From Antennarius striatus (taxonomy: Eukaryota > Chordata > Actinopteri > Lophiiformes > Antennariidae): a stretch of 64,000 bases of DNA. Positions 14,001-23,116 of this stretch are shown here, piece by piece. The stretch is taken from the NCBI RefSeq assembly GCF_040054535.1, contig NC_090778.1, positions 8,440,001 to 8,504,000 on the forward strand, in the 5' to 3' direction. The translations under genes were made by a program, and so were the position numbers. Every line of letters begins with the position of its first letter. Positions within the stretch are counted from its first letter, which is position 1. The notes under the pieces are model-generated. The model made no database searches. It was not told where the DNA came from and worked only from the letters and a program-made list of their open reading frames with translations.

Positions 14001-17000
14001 ATTTGTACACCAACCTCTGTTAACGTATGCACACAGCCCCCCCCCCCCTATTTGTTTTTCTGGATCAATGGTCCCGGTCCGCTCAGAACAGTTGTAGTCT
14101 GTCAATCTGGAAAGCAGAGTCCGGCATGTTGTTGAGTAAAGTCTCCGCCCAGGCCCCTGGCCGGAGATGCAGCATGTCCATTTTGTTGTCCAAAGAACGG
14201 ACGTTGGCCAAGAAGAGTGAGGGGATTGGTGGTCTTCTGGCTTTTAGCTGAGTTAGCCAGCCAGCCATCTTTCCCCTCTTCTGCCTCTGTGCACATCGCT
14301 TCCTCTTGCCCGTCCGTCCTCGGGCCCAGCCGCGCTGCTCCTGTGTTCTGAGTAGCCCCAGTCTGACGAGAGTAGGGACAACAAAGAATGGATGATTTGG
14401 AACAAAACATTCATATACTGGTAAATGATGTGATCATCACTGGCATCGAAATCAAGCCGAGGAATTATGCACATGCTGTGGCCAGGGGAGAGGGAACTGA
14501 GCACAGCGCTGACCTCGAGACTGTGGAGCAGCAAGTGAGTTCTCAACTGAGGGATCTGGAGATAACTAGAGATTAAGACCAAATTGAGACATGTTATCCA
14601 TTACCATTTGGTGGTAGGAGACCACCTGCAGTGCTGATAAAATTCCAGAATTGTAAACACAAAATTGCTCTTCTGAAACGAGGCTTCAAGCTGAAAGGAA
14701 AAAAATTCTACATTAATGAGAATCTCACTAAAAAGAATGCTGAAGAAGAATGGGTTGATTGACAACACCTGGACAAACAACTGCAGGATCTTCATCAAAA
14801 CAAAGGGGCTTTCTCCGGACCAGATGAAAACAATGGTGATCAGGAGTGCAGAGGAGTTGGAGAAATACGAGTAATTAAGATGGACAAGAGCTGTTACTAC
14901 ACCAAAGATCTGTACAACAGAATCACTTCAATAGTGGGAGCTCTACACTAATTTTGGACACATCAACTATTACATGAAACAGTTGAAAAACCATTCAACA
15001 TCATCAATGTCAGAAACATGGATTAATGAAGAAGAAATGCATGGATTTCTGCTTCGAGGGATAACATTAAGTTTGAGACTTTAAAGAGCATGTTGATACC
15101 TTTCTATCTGGAAGTGGATAAGAGTGTGAACGTCTGTCAAAATTCAGTGGATGAAGTGGTTGAAAACATTTAATGTCTGAGTTTGTTGACAACATATTGT
15201 AATGAGAGGGATGATTGTTGATTCTGGGGGGTGGGAATTTCACAAGCCTATTGGCTTCTACCTGTCAGCTCTTTTTTTCCCCGTATGTTGTTGTTGATGT
15301 TGTAAATATGATGAAGGTGTGAAATCTGTTATATTAACATGTACGGAAAATAAACCTAAGTAAAAAAAATTATTAAGGGTTGCAGGGGAATTGGTACCAG
15401 ATAACACACTCGATATAAAGAACTGTCTCCCCCTGACCTGCTTCCTTGAACCACCAACCCTCATGATCTCTGCTGTTGCTGAGCACAAACCACATCCTTA
15501 CAGTCAGGCAGAACCAATTTTGTTCTCCTGTGAAAAACACAAAAATATAAAGCTGTAATCAACAGCATTTTCCGCTGTTTGCAAAGTCTGCCTGGGGTTC
15601 TTGCTTTCTGGTTCACTTTGAAACTTTTAACACTTCATTTTATAGAAACGTGTTGGTGACAGTCAACTTTATGTCTCTTCATCCAGTGTCCTGCCAAATG
15701 TGGCCACAAAGCTCAAGTGACCCGTGATGTCCGTTGTTCTGATGAGACCAGACCATGTGATCCAATGACCAAGCCACCAGACACCAAAAACTGCACTGGC
15801 CCGACCTGTGAACGCCACTGGACAGTGTCTGAGTGGGGGCCTGTGAGTGTCTTTACTCCCCATACACTGCGCATGTCAGTGTACTGTACATGAGCTGTAA
15901 ATCTTCTGTTTTTGAGCTGTTGCTCAACTCAACTCAACTCAACTCAACTGTCCCAGTTTGTTTTTACCTCAGTGAAAAGCTGTTGTTCCACAATGGAAGT
16001 TTATGATTTTCCTTAGGATGTGGATGTCAAAATATTATAATGTGTCCTTGATTCAATGTCATGTGATAAAAAATAGTAGTGCTTCTTCTTGACCAATCAT
16101 CCAGTGGCATTAACCATCCTCGTTGCAGTGTTCTGGGTCTTGTGGCCAGGGGCAGACGGTGCGTCACGTGTACTGTAAGGCTACAGAGGGTCGCGTGGTC
16201 CCGGAGAACCAGTGCCCTGCAGAGAACAAGCCTCTGGCCATCCACCCATGTGGAGAGAGAGACTGTGCTCCACATTGGCTCAGCCAAGACTGGGAGAGGG
16301 TGAGGCCTACGTAGAGTGTCAAAACTAAGCCTGAACTGTTTCTTAGTTTGTGGGAAACAATTATAGATTATTATAGATTATTAATTTGAGTTTTCATAAT
16401 TCATTCGAAACATTTTCTCAGTCCAACACATCATATCGTCAAATCTGAAATGAAGAATGTAACATTTTATTGTTCAGTGGTTACAGTATTCACTTTGCTT
16501 TGAATGTTTTTTAATGTTTTGGTGCATAGTGTAACACAACCTGTGGTCGTGGGGTGAAGCGAAGGATGGTCCTGTGTGTCGGCATCAGTGGAGGAAAGTT
16601 CCAGATCTATGACGATGAGTCATGTGGAGGCGACGAAAAGCCTGACGAGGAAAGCACTTGTTTTGAGAGGCCGTGTTTCAAATGGTACAGCACCCCCTGG
16701 TCTGAGGTGAGGCCAACACAATGCACGCATCTGACATTGACAGCTGTAAAGGGTTGTCTTCGAGCTCGTCACTGATTTGTTTCTGCTCCTGTGTTTCCTC
16801 AGTGCACTAAGACGTGTGGAGTCGGTGTGAGGATGAGGGATGTGAAGTGTTACCAGGGCAGGGAGCTGGTCCGAGGTTGCGACCCCCTCACTAAACCAGT
16901 TTCTAAACAGACCTGCACTCTGCAGCCATGTCCCACTGAGCCACCAGGTAAGACACTACAAAACCTCCAGACTCCATTTTTTTCCTCCTCCAGCTGTCTG

Positions 17001-17571
17001 TCTGTCTGCTGGACGGAGTTACAAAAGCCCTGGTGTGAAGGTTGAGCATGAGTCAGGGATCTATAGATTCAATTTTGGAGTTGATCCACATAAATGAATT
17101 GGTTCAGACATTTTTGGGGGGTATTTTCCAAAAATGGAAGCACTGGATTGTGGCGAAGATCCAGGCAAAGATGTGGCTCCATGACATTTTATCACTAACA
17201 CTAACAACAGAACCCTGAGGGAAGATTCTACCAAAATGCATCCTGTGTAGAAATTGCATCTGACTCCAGTTTGGAAGTATTGTAATATCCTATGAAATCA
17301 GGAACTTTGAACTGTACAAATACGTGAAAAGCAGATGCGTTTAAACAAGTAAATAAAGGAAGTATTAATCTTTACCCCACTCTGCATTCAGGTTGTTGTG
17401 ATATTGTTAACATGAACCCCACCTTTTGTGAATTGTGTCCCAGATGAGAGCTGCCAGGATCGTCCTTCTACCAACTGTCTGCTGGCATTGAAGGTGAACC
17501 TGTGCAGCCACTGGTACTACAGCAAGGCCTGCTGCCACTCCTGCCGCGCTGTGCGACCTCCAGTCTCCTAG
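2643..17571 (+). CDS. adamtsl2: ADAMTS-like protein 2, 3' thirteen coding exons (N-terminus outside window)
   Basis: Secreted extracellular-matrix glycoprotein related to ADAMTS proteases but without a catalytic domain. In mammals it binds LTBP1 and fibrillin-1, tunes TGF-beta availability, and is mutated in geleophysic dysplasia (family knowledge). Coding exons read from the sequence: 2643-2766, 3769-3849, 3970-4145, 4848-5148, 7253-7613, 9312-9415, 9549-9675, 9758-9971, 15687-15842, 16129-16299, 16530-16706, 16803-16947, 17444-17571. They total 2265 nt, 755 codons with the TAG stop, and every junction keeps frame. Order of domains: end of the Cys-rich module ([21 protein letters not shown]), ADAMTS spacer, a variable glycosylated linker, six TSP1 repeats ([38 protein letters not shown]) and a C-terminal PLAC domain. 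The human protein is about 950 residues, so roughly 200 N-terminal residues (signal peptide, first TSP1 repeat) are missing upstream. Identification is by motif order and recognised family sequence, not a database search. Confidence 0.96.
2787..3248 (+). repeat. Dispersed repeat N, copy 1
   Basis: One of three copies of an unnamed element in this window (others at 34497-35125 and 56817-57215, both reversed). Shared landmarks are a start near AAGCGGTGATGTA, then GTGTTCGTCCGTCC, several blocks of GACCTTGAAAAACTAGGTC, and an end near GAATTCAGGGGTGT. No coding capacity. It lies 21 bp after an adamtsl2 donor. Confidence 0.75.
3316..3640 (+). mobile_element. tRNA-derived SINE (GGCACGGTGGCG family), copy 1
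   Basis: Begins GGCACGGTGGCGTAGTGGTTAGC, a tRNA-like head with A-box similarity, then a B-box-like GGGTTCAAAGCC and the body GAGTTTGCATGTTCTC that recurs at 6800, 26833, 42735 and 49625. It contains a short duplication of CTGCTGCCTCA. The tail ends in AATAAAG near 3620. Confidence 0.8.
3769..3849 (+). CDS. adamtsl2: adamtsl2 exon: start of spacer domain, with GC 5' splice site
   Basis: 81-nt exon after acceptor TTTAAG at 3763-3768; it codes for the spacer start ending in ERKKSADVL. The downstream intron begins GCAAGT at 3850, the consensus of the rare GC-AG intron class (AG|GCAAGT), and ends at AG 3968-3969. Joining G at 3849 to CT at 3970 gives an Ala codon and restores the expected family sequence, which supports the non-canonical donor. 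Confidence 0.92.
   Translation, partial: VILLSLKSLKGHGTFKSLRGRSQLMF
3970..4145 (+). CDS. adamtsl2: adamtsl2 exon: spacer domain core
   Basis: Acceptor CTTCAG ends at 3969; donor GTACAA starts at 4146. It codes for the beta-strand core of the spacer, including [20 protein letters not shown] and [15 protein letters not shown], all highly conserved in ADAMTSL2. It enters in phase 1 and leaves in phase 0. The open frame runs on into the intron as far as a stop near 4232, but that extension has no family resemblance. Confidence 0.94.
4848..5148 (+). CDS. adamtsl2: adamtsl2 exon: end of spacer and start of variable linker
   Basis: Acceptor CCTTCAG ends at 4847; donor GTAAGG at 5149. It begins [18 protein letters not shown], the last spacer strands, then becomes rich in Pro, Ser, Glu and Gly ([18 protein letters not shown]), like the poorly conserved linker of human ADAMTSL2, which also carries a QETNEV stretch. 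It ends in phase 1. Confidence 0.93.
6606..6690 (-). mobile_element. RTE-clade LINE 3' tail fragment
   Basis: TTCGGCTTTTCCCTTCAGG, then GTCGCC and GCGAATCAATTGCCTCCAT, is the reverse complement of the 3' end seen at the end of the RTE copies at 46930-46975 (plus), 22525-22575 (plus) and 52455-52520 (minus). Only the tail is present, the usual result of 5' truncation. Confidence 0.8.
6800..7066 (-). mobile_element. tRNA-derived SINE, copy 2 (reverse)
   Basis: Reverse complement of the GGCACGGTGGCG family: it ends on the plus strand with the tRNA-like head (GTGCCGCC at about 7055-7063) and starts with the tail GGAGCCTATCCCAGCTGAC (6845). The body includes GAGTTTGCATGTTCTCCTG in reverse. Confidence 0.8.
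7253..7613 (+). CDS. adamtsl2: adamtsl2 exon: glycosylated linker
   Basis: The acceptor AG at 7251-7252 follows a pyrimidine tract and is the only nearby AG that keeps phase with the previous exon; donor GTAATC at 7614. The low-conservation linker has several N-glycosylation sequons (NIS, NET, NVS, NKT, NRT). It ends in phase 2 at SNRTR, matching the NRT-plus-basic segment before the second TSP1 repeat in human. The start is less certain than for the cysteine-rich exons. Confidence 0.87.
8321..8362. repeat. (AT)21 microsatellite
   Basis: Uninterrupted AT dinucleotides for 42 nt inside an adamtsl2 intron. Confidence 0.97.
9184..9269 (+). repeat. (GT)43 microsatellite close to an adamtsl2 splice acceptor
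   Basis: 86 nt of uninterrupted GT repeats on the sense strand, followed by TTCTATGTGTGTGTGCG and then the acceptor at 9310-9311. UG-repeat RNA is a binding target of TDP-43 and CELF proteins (established), so length changes here could influence inclusion of the exon at 9312. Confidence 0.97.
9312..9415 (+). CDS. adamtsl2: adamtsl2 exon: start of second TSP1 repeat
   Basis: Acceptor AG at 9310-9311, donor GTATGT at 9416. It codes for a basic segment followed by [13 protein letters not shown], the well-conserved start of the first C-terminal TSP1 repeat. The acceptor has a poor pyrimidine tract and sits about 40 nt after an 86-nt TG repeat. Confidence 0.93.
9549..9675 (+). CDS. adamtsl2: adamtsl2 exon: rest of second TSP1 repeat
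   Basis: Acceptor ATCCAG ends at 9548; donor GTACAG at 9676. It codes for [24 protein letters not shown] and GRECQP, continuing the TSP1 repeat started in the exon at 9312. Phase 1 in, phase 2 out. The flanking introns are 133 and 82 nt. Confidence 0.95.
9758..9971 (+). CDS. adamtsl2: adamtsl2 exon: third TSP1 repeat
   Basis: Acceptor TTCTCAG ends at 9757; donor GTATGG at 9972. A complete TSP1 repeat with [15 protein letters not shown] and the end CKSPACGP, then the linker QWEVAEWTE leading into the next repeat. The following intron of 5.7 kb is the longest in the visible gene and is packed with mobile elements. Confidence 0.96.
10130..10502 (-). mobile_element. tRNA-derived SINE (GGCGGCAGTGGCTC family), copy 1 (reverse)
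   Basis: Reverse complement of a roughly 370-bp SINE present four times here. Pol III signals are readable in the sense orientation: A box TGGCTCAGTGGTAAAGC and B box GGTTCGATTCC. The body carries CACTGCCGAGG and CTCAAGG-type blocks, and the tail is TTCCCTTCAGGGATCAAAA. Confidence 0.88.
11003..11045 (+). repeat. (CT)n microsatellite
   Basis: About 43 nt of CT repeats, preceded by imperfect CTAT/CTCT from 10969. Intronic. Confidence 0.95.
11300..11580 (+). mobile_element. Retroelement with coiled-coil ORF1-like protein, left part
   Basis: An open segment at 11338-11568 starts [11 protein letters not shown] and continues as a charged heptad-like coiled coil ([20 protein letters not shown]). 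A stop follows but the same frame continues RMVVLES up to the insertion point near 11580. It matches, in style and order, the N-terminal part of the L1 ORF1/Transposase_22-like proteins scattered through fish genomes. The right part resumes at about 14375. Confidence 0.65.
11580..14365 (-). mobile_element. Rex1/CR1-like LINE, decayed, inserted in another retroelement
   Basis: On the minus strand, from 14.3 to 11.6 kb: endonuclease (EEP) pieces (14105-13644, with [13 protein letters not shown] and [11 protein letters not shown]), a linker (13487-13112), the RT N-terminal part (13038-12490, [16 protein letters not shown] and [15 protein letters not shown]), and the RT C-terminal part (12489-11806, [31 protein letters not shown]). 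The catalytic FADD box reads FAND, losing the first essential Asp. Several frameshifts also break it, so it is dead. The 3' tail is CAGAATCTTTATTTGTCAT on the plus strand near 11595. The clade name is by recognition and is less certain than the LINE call. Confidence 0.82.
14375..15360 (+). mobile_element. Retroelement with ORF1-like protein, right part
   Basis: Resumes [19 protein letters not shown] and [13 protein letters not shown] (14388-14576), then shifted pieces reading [17 protein letters not shown] (about 14650-14700) and [23 protein letters not shown] (about 14765-14873). This is the normal C-terminal order of the ORF1-like family. The end at about 15345 is an AATAAACC tail and A-run. 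Together with 11300-11580 it forms one older element split by the minus-strand LINE. Confidence 0.65.
15687..15842 (+). CDS. adamtsl2: adamtsl2 exon: fourth TSP1 repeat
   Basis: Acceptor ATCCAG ends at 15686; donor GTGAGT at 15843. 52 codons, phase 0 at both ends: [10 protein letters not shown] through [10 protein letters not shown] and SEWGP. TSP1 repeats here are phase-0 modules, consistent with repeat growth by exon duplication. Confidence 0.96.
15923..15949 (+). repeat. (CAACT)5 tandem repeat
   Basis: Five consecutive CAACT units in the 286-nt intron between two adamtsl2 TSP1 exons. Confidence 0.9.
16129..16299 (+). CDS. adamtsl2: adamtsl2 exon: fifth TSP1 repeat
   Basis: Acceptor GTTGCAG ends at 16128; donor GTGAGG at 16300. 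57 codons in phase 0: [26 protein letters not shown] and the spacer HWLSQDWER before the next repeat. Confidence 0.96.
16530..16706 (+). CDS. adamtsl2: adamtsl2 exon: sixth TSP1 repeat
   Basis: Acceptor CATAG ends at 16529; donor GTGAGG at 16707. 59 codons in phase 0: [16 protein letters not shown], then [14 protein letters not shown], a strongly conserved ADAMTSL2 segment. Confidence 0.96.
16803..16947 (+). CDS. adamtsl2: adamtsl2 exon: seventh TSP1 repeat
   Basis: Acceptor CCTCAG ends at 16802; donor GTAAGA at 16948. It codes for [19 protein letters not shown] and the end [11 protein letters not shown]. It leaves in phase 1 into the last exon. Confidence 0.96.
16948..17443. other. adamtsl2 last intron
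   Basis: 496-nt intron with no repeat or exon recognised. Confidence 0.7.
17444..17571 (+). CDS. adamtsl2: adamtsl2 terminal exon: PLAC domain and stop
   Basis: Acceptor TCCCAG ends at 17443. It codes for [18 protein letters not shown] and [14 protein letters not shown], a six-cysteine PLAC (protease and lacunin) domain, ending PPVS and TAG at 17569-17571. This matches the C-terminus expected for ADAMTSL2. Confidence 0.96.
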
Positions 17572-19150
17572 TCCAGGCTGGCACAGCCTCTCTCTACCTG
17601 ACTTTAACTTAAGTACTTTATGTACATATGGTGTGAGCAGATAGAAGAAGCTGAAAGTCAAGTCTCTCATCTGTGTTTAAAAAGCAAAACATCCTTTAAA
17701 AATTTGTTAATTTGTTTAATAATGTCACATAAAAATGATTTGGCAAACAACAGTTTAAAAGTCTTGTAGAATCATTAATTACATCACTCACTCATATTTC
17801 ATCAGGTATTTTGCCTTTCTTGACCTTTCTTTGAGCACCTCTCTTTCCAAGTACAACATATATTGTGCTTCTGATTATCTAGAGTAAATATAGATAGAAA
17901 TGGACAAAAAACTATTTTAATTTTGTTGTTAACATCTCTCAATACAAAATTTGGATTGGTTACTTAGTCAATACGAGAGGAGAGTTAGTAACTGTATTAG
18001 GATACCAACCTTTTGCTGTTTGCGGAAAAATGTACAGTACATATACTTTTTTCCTTAACTGAGGATTTTTTAAAATCTGCGTATCAGCCAATTATTGATC
18101 ATTCTGTACTATAAAAACATTTTGAGAACAACATTGTTATTTCTCAAAAGTTCTTACAAATCTCCATCGTCATTGTGTTCATCCATGCAATGAAGAGATG
18201 GATTAAATTATTTATGCATATACTGCATGACTAGAATATTTAATACAGACAGTTAATGAAATATGATTTCATTGTATTTCAGTTTGGTGTCTGGCATGTA
18301 AAAAGTTTATATTTACATTTCATCATCTGCAGCCTGGCATTGTGTTTGCCAAGTATGCCTGCGGGATGGAGCAGCATATTTATTAGTCATAGCACATTTT
18401 CATTTATTGTGACGCGCCTGATGTCAGCTGATGGCTGCTCATCGGGTCAACTGATGCCAGTTCTGGCCTGTGTGTGAGTACAAAAGAGTCGAGTACAAAA
18501 CACAGAAAGAATCATTCCTGACACTTGAAGTATGCTTGAAATGTATTCTGATGTGTACATGTATGTCTCAATTTTAACTATTGTGTACTTTTTATATAAC
18601 TGATCAGACCATCCACCAGATTAAAATGTTGGCATTGTATATTTGTACAACCACAGACATGTCAGATGTGTATATTTCATTTATTCATCTCATGTATGTG
18701 AGCTAAATGTCTTACTGGGTGGAGGACAGGAAGGTGGTTACGTGAAACCTAGAGCACCTTTAGAGCAACATTTGTGTTGGCCTAAAGCACTATTATGCAG
18801 AAGTGTCTATGGCAACAAATCATGTACTTTTATCAAGATATTAATCAGAACTCTTTCATAAATGTTAATGAAGACAACCAAGTGTTTTATGGACAGAACT
18901 AAACATTCACCACACCCTAGCCAAGTACGTACTTTTGTGCGTTAACCTAACAAGACCTTAAGAATGTTAACATTGTAAACAGTATCTAACATTGAATACT
19001 AAGACATAAATAGTTAACATGTCTTTGGTTTTCAGAACCACAAAGTACAAATGTTTGTTCTGGCTCATGGGTTGAAATTATACCTCTTTGTACAAAACTA
19101 ATCTTGGGAAATGTTTACTGTCACTAATAAAGCGAATCCTTGGTATTGAC
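17572..19150 (+). other. adamtsl2: adamtsl2 3' untranslated region (extent inferred)
   Basis: AT-rich unique sequence after the stop. A consensus AATAAA hexamer at 19126-19131 is followed by a GT-rich stretch, giving a plausible cleavage site about 15-25 nt later. The 1.5-kb length is inferred, and other sites are possible. Confidence 0.5.
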
Positions 19151-21599
19151 TTGTGCTTCCATTAACATCTGTGTCTTTACTGTTTTTATGTAAATTATTA
19201 TATTATTTCAGGCATCACAGCTGAAATCTGTCACTACGTTATTAGAGTTACTAGAGTTCTCATTCATGAATACCCATCCTGGGAACCTTACTGAGATTCC
19301 TGAAAAGCAGAGCAGCTTTCCAGGAACTGCTGTAGAGCATTTATGACTGGAGAAAAAAATCACTGATTATTGCAGACTGCTGTCCTCTTCTTTCGTTGAC
19401 GCGAGGCTTGTCCTGACATAATCAAGTTATCTGAAATTTAATGGTGGATGAAAGCTAATAAAAAGACACTAAACAAACTCTGCCCACAATAATATATGTC
19501 GCTAGAGGTATAACCAAGATGCCAAACAGTTTACATCATTTTATTAACACTGTAAGTCACTTTCACACACAGAGCAACTCAAGTAGATGCAAGTTTGCTC
19601 TTGACGCCCTCAGCTGGTCAATGAACTACTAAACTGCAGATTAATGAAACTACATCAAAGAAATGAAGAGAAAAGATGCTCATGAAATTCCCATTACACT
19701 CTTTCTTCATCACTTTAACTTTGGAACCTGAAACATCAAGTAATCTTCATTCACCAATGTGATGGATATTTATTTTGCAGTGAGTTATTTGCCCAGACTG
19801 GAAACAGAGACATTAAAACCCCATGACATCTGTGAAACAGCTTAGAGTCGAATCACTGTCCAGCAGGCTAAATATGACAAGTTACCTTTCTCAGATTTGT
19901 GTTTTTAAAGAAGCTGGCAGGTGGAGAATGAAGTTCCACCACAAGTGTAGCAGAAACAGGTTTCTATATTTGCAAGTAAAACATAAAATGTCACACAATA
20001 TTCTTTGCAAATCAATTGGTCATTTCATGGAGTTGTGTCGATACAGGTCAGATCCTGATCATTTCTCCATGGCTAGATATTGAAGATACCGTGCAGAGTT
20101 TGTTTTTGTGCAGCTGAAGGAAAGAAAACTCAGTTCACGTCTTATTCTGGAAAGTCGACAAAAAACAAAACAAAACAAAAAACGAAACTGGAAAAATGAC
20201 CCCACAGTTTCACCTGGCAACAATATCATTCATCATTCACTTCATGTTTACAGTGACAGTCCTCTGTTATTATATTGGTCAATGTTCAAAACATGTCATG
20301 TCAGGCCATACATGTACAAAATCCAGTATTTAGTATATTACATGTAGTACATTCTAGCTATGTTTTAATTGATAGATACAGGATTTATAAAAACAGTTTT
20401 GCATTTTTCTAACTGGAAAAGAAATTTCTAACAGATATACACAAACACAGACACAAACACGACAATAACGCTACTGCAATGGGTCAGGTTAGTTTAGACA
20501 GTAATATTACAAACATGAGTGCAAACTGGATCTTCTGTTAGATTTTTTGCCATCAGCTCTATGTTGCTCATGTACTCAGCCTTATAGGACACACATACTA
20601 ACTGCTGCTTCTTCTTCACAATGGTTCAATCAATCAACCAATCAATCAACCTTTATTTGTATAGCGCTTAATCAAATCAGCAGACATTTCAAGTGCTTTA
20701 ACAGCCAAGAAACCCAACAGTTTCTGCATTTTTTTAAACCAGATAAAAACAATCAGTGTTAGACAGTTATGATGTGTTGCTTACACAGTCACTAAAAAGC
20801 ATAGATGAGTCACACAACAGAGAACCCCCCCACACACACACATACACTGTACGACAGTCAGCAGAGTCTGTCTTTTTTTAGTAGTTTATCTAATCGTACG
20901 TTCCCAGTTTCATGGTTTACGGGGGCATCAGAACTGATTGCACTTCCATAATGGATTGTGCATCAACAGAATTAAATTTTTGCTCCAAATGAAGACGATC
21001 ATTTTGGGACAAAGAAAAAAATTGAGATCTCAAACATTTCAAATCTCAGATTGAGATGTTTACTTTTGTGCTTTTACTTTTACTGTAATCTTTTTTGCTG
21101 TTGTTTGAAGAAAGCCCCTGCTTGGAGCCTATATCTATCTAGTATGGGGTGAAATAATCACTGAAAAGTTCAGAAAAGCCCTTTACAATGTAAATTGTTT
21201 TTGAACGTGAATTCAAAAAAGTAAAACAGTCCTACACAGCTAATTTCATTTAGTTGACTCTTGAAATATGAGTTGCAGAATAAGGAAAAATAATTGTTCA
21301 ACATAAGAGAAGTTGTTGAAGCCAATAATATAATAAGACTAACCTTAGCCAATAACGTAATTACAGCCAATAATGTAATAAATTCATCCTCATTGATAAT
21401 AAAATACCTACACAGCACTTTGATTGGTGTTATCAGGTGAGAAGTGAAAAAAATTTGACCATGAAAAAAAAATAAAGGTGTAATGTTATGATACATTCAG
21501 CTGTTGCTGCTGGAAAAACACAAATACAAGACAAATCAAAACCTATTTTGTGTGAATATCAACTTTTCTATTCTATATTTTTGCACTACATAAATATGT
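19151..21599. other. Region between convergent genes
   Basis: AT-rich, no coding exon supported. It may be partly fam163b 3' untranslated sequence: a minus-strand AATAAA is readable at 19540-19545. It also holds an L2-type tail (20627-20705). Confidence 0.4.
20627..20705 (-). mobile_element. L2-type LINE 3' tail fragment
   Basis: CAATCAATCAACC repeats followed by TTTATTTGTATAGCGCTTAA, the common 3' end of fish L2 elements in reverse orientation. A related tail occurs at 62860-63030. Confidence 0.65.
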
Positions 21600-22450
21600 C
21601 AGACTGCTCAAAAAACAAAGAGAACAGTCAAAAACACCATTCCAGCTCTCAATGAATGAAAAATTCTTCATCTTTTCCATATTGTAAATTGGTGAGATCA
21701 AAAAGATGTAAAAAAAAAAAATTGAAGGACTCATTGAGGTATGGATTCATACCCAAATTAAAGTGGAAAATTCAGATTACAGACTGATCCAACTTGTGCG
21801 ATTTTCTTCTAAATGTGTTTCAGCAATGTGTATGGCCTCCATGCATTCCCACAATGTCTGGATATGATCCTGATGATACAGCGGGGGTCTCCTCCCAGAC
21901 TTGGATCATCTCCTGGACAGTCTGTGGTGCATTGTGGTGGCGCTGGATGCTTTGAAACACCAGTGCTTGATATAGTGAACAGGACACCATCTCAAGCATT
22001 GATATGGTGTCCTGCTATCAGAGGTATTGTTCAGGGTACCTCTGATAGCATGTGGAGATATGTGCAGAACTCCAAGGATATGTCTCTCCAGATGATCACT
22101 GACCAAACACCACACTGGTCATACTGGAGGATGTCGCATGCAGCGTAAAGTTCCCCACAACTTCTCCAGACGCTGTCATGTTGTCATGTTTGATACATGT
22201 GCTCTCATCTGTAAAGAGAACACAGCGTCAGGGCCAATCTGCCAATTATGGTGTTTCAGGGAAAACGCCAAATAGGGATGGACGGTATTGGGTTGTGAGC
22301 ACAGGCCCCGATAGAGGACATCAAGCCTTCATCCACCCTCATGGAATCTGTTTCTGACAGTTTGGGCAGAAACATGCACAACAGTGGCCAGCTGGAGGGT
22401 ATTTTGGAGGCCTCTGTCAGTGCTGGCAAGGGCAATGGGAAAATGAAAAA
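21600..22450 (-). mobile_element. Tc1/mariner-like transposase fossil
   Basis: The reverse strand has recognisable Tc1-type transposase pieces in shifted frames: LFTDES around 22190-22215 (first catalytic Asp region) and APQTVQEMIQVWEE around 21895-21945 (C-terminal helix). About 850 nt remain, interrupted by stops and rearranged: part of the segment between the two pieces does not match the family pattern. No terminal inverted repeats were found. Confidence 0.7.
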
Positions 22451-22464
22451 CTAGCCAAGGGTCA

Positions 22465-22577
22465 ATCAGAAGGGATGTAGAGAAGGAATGGTCGGTGACA
22501 AACACCTACAAAATCACTCCTTCATGGAGGCAACTGATTCGCTGTGGCGACCCCTGAAGGGAAAAGCCAAAAGGAAG
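22465..22577 (+). mobile_element. RTE-clade LINE 3' tail fragment
   Basis: TGGAGGCAACTGATTCGC, then TGTGGCGACCCCTGAAGGG and AAAAGCC, matches the plus-strand end of the RTE copy at 46930-46975. It runs directly into the ATA microsatellite, as expected for a LINE tail that seeds simple repeats. Confidence 0.82.

Positions 22578-22650
<73 letters not shown>
22578..22650 (+). repeat. (ATA)24 microsatellite
   Basis: 73 nt of trinucleotide repeats immediately 3' of the RTE tail. Confidence 0.96.
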
Positions 22651-23116
22651 GTCTGTTCAATTTGCACTAAAATTGTATGCCTAATAAAACTGCTAACTAG
22701 CTGCCTAACTAGGCATGAACTATTTTTAGGAATCTTACAACTTGCACTTGACTTTCATTTTAAAAGTTTCCCTCTATCCCTGTCTCAGTTTGGTGCATTC
22801 AGACAAACACAGTCTGCATCACGTTTAACCTGCTGACAAACTGAACATTGTTCAACTCTGATCAGTCAGTCAAAGTGTCCAAAAGTTTGACAATGCTTTG
22901 AGCAGATGGTCTGGAGCTGTACATGTTCAGCAGCGTATGTCTGCCAGGAGATATGTTACATCACCCAAAAGCCCTCAGTGTTGGCGTATATAAGTAGAGT
23001 CTTAATGATGAAGATATGAACATATTTTTTGCCTACTTGCAGACTGTACTGCAGCTTGTATGACGCAGACTTTTCTCCAGGTCAGCAGGGTGGCGCTGTC
23101 TCTACCCTGCCTGTTC

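Larger units (their letters stand above)
9972..15686. other. adamtsl2 5.7-kb intron filled with retroelements
   Basis: Order: a reversed SINE (10130-10502), AT-rich sequence, CT repeats (10670-10700 and 11003-11045), a retroelement interrupted by a LINE (about 11300-15360), then 300 nt of unique sequence before the acceptor at 15685-15686. Confidence 0.7.
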
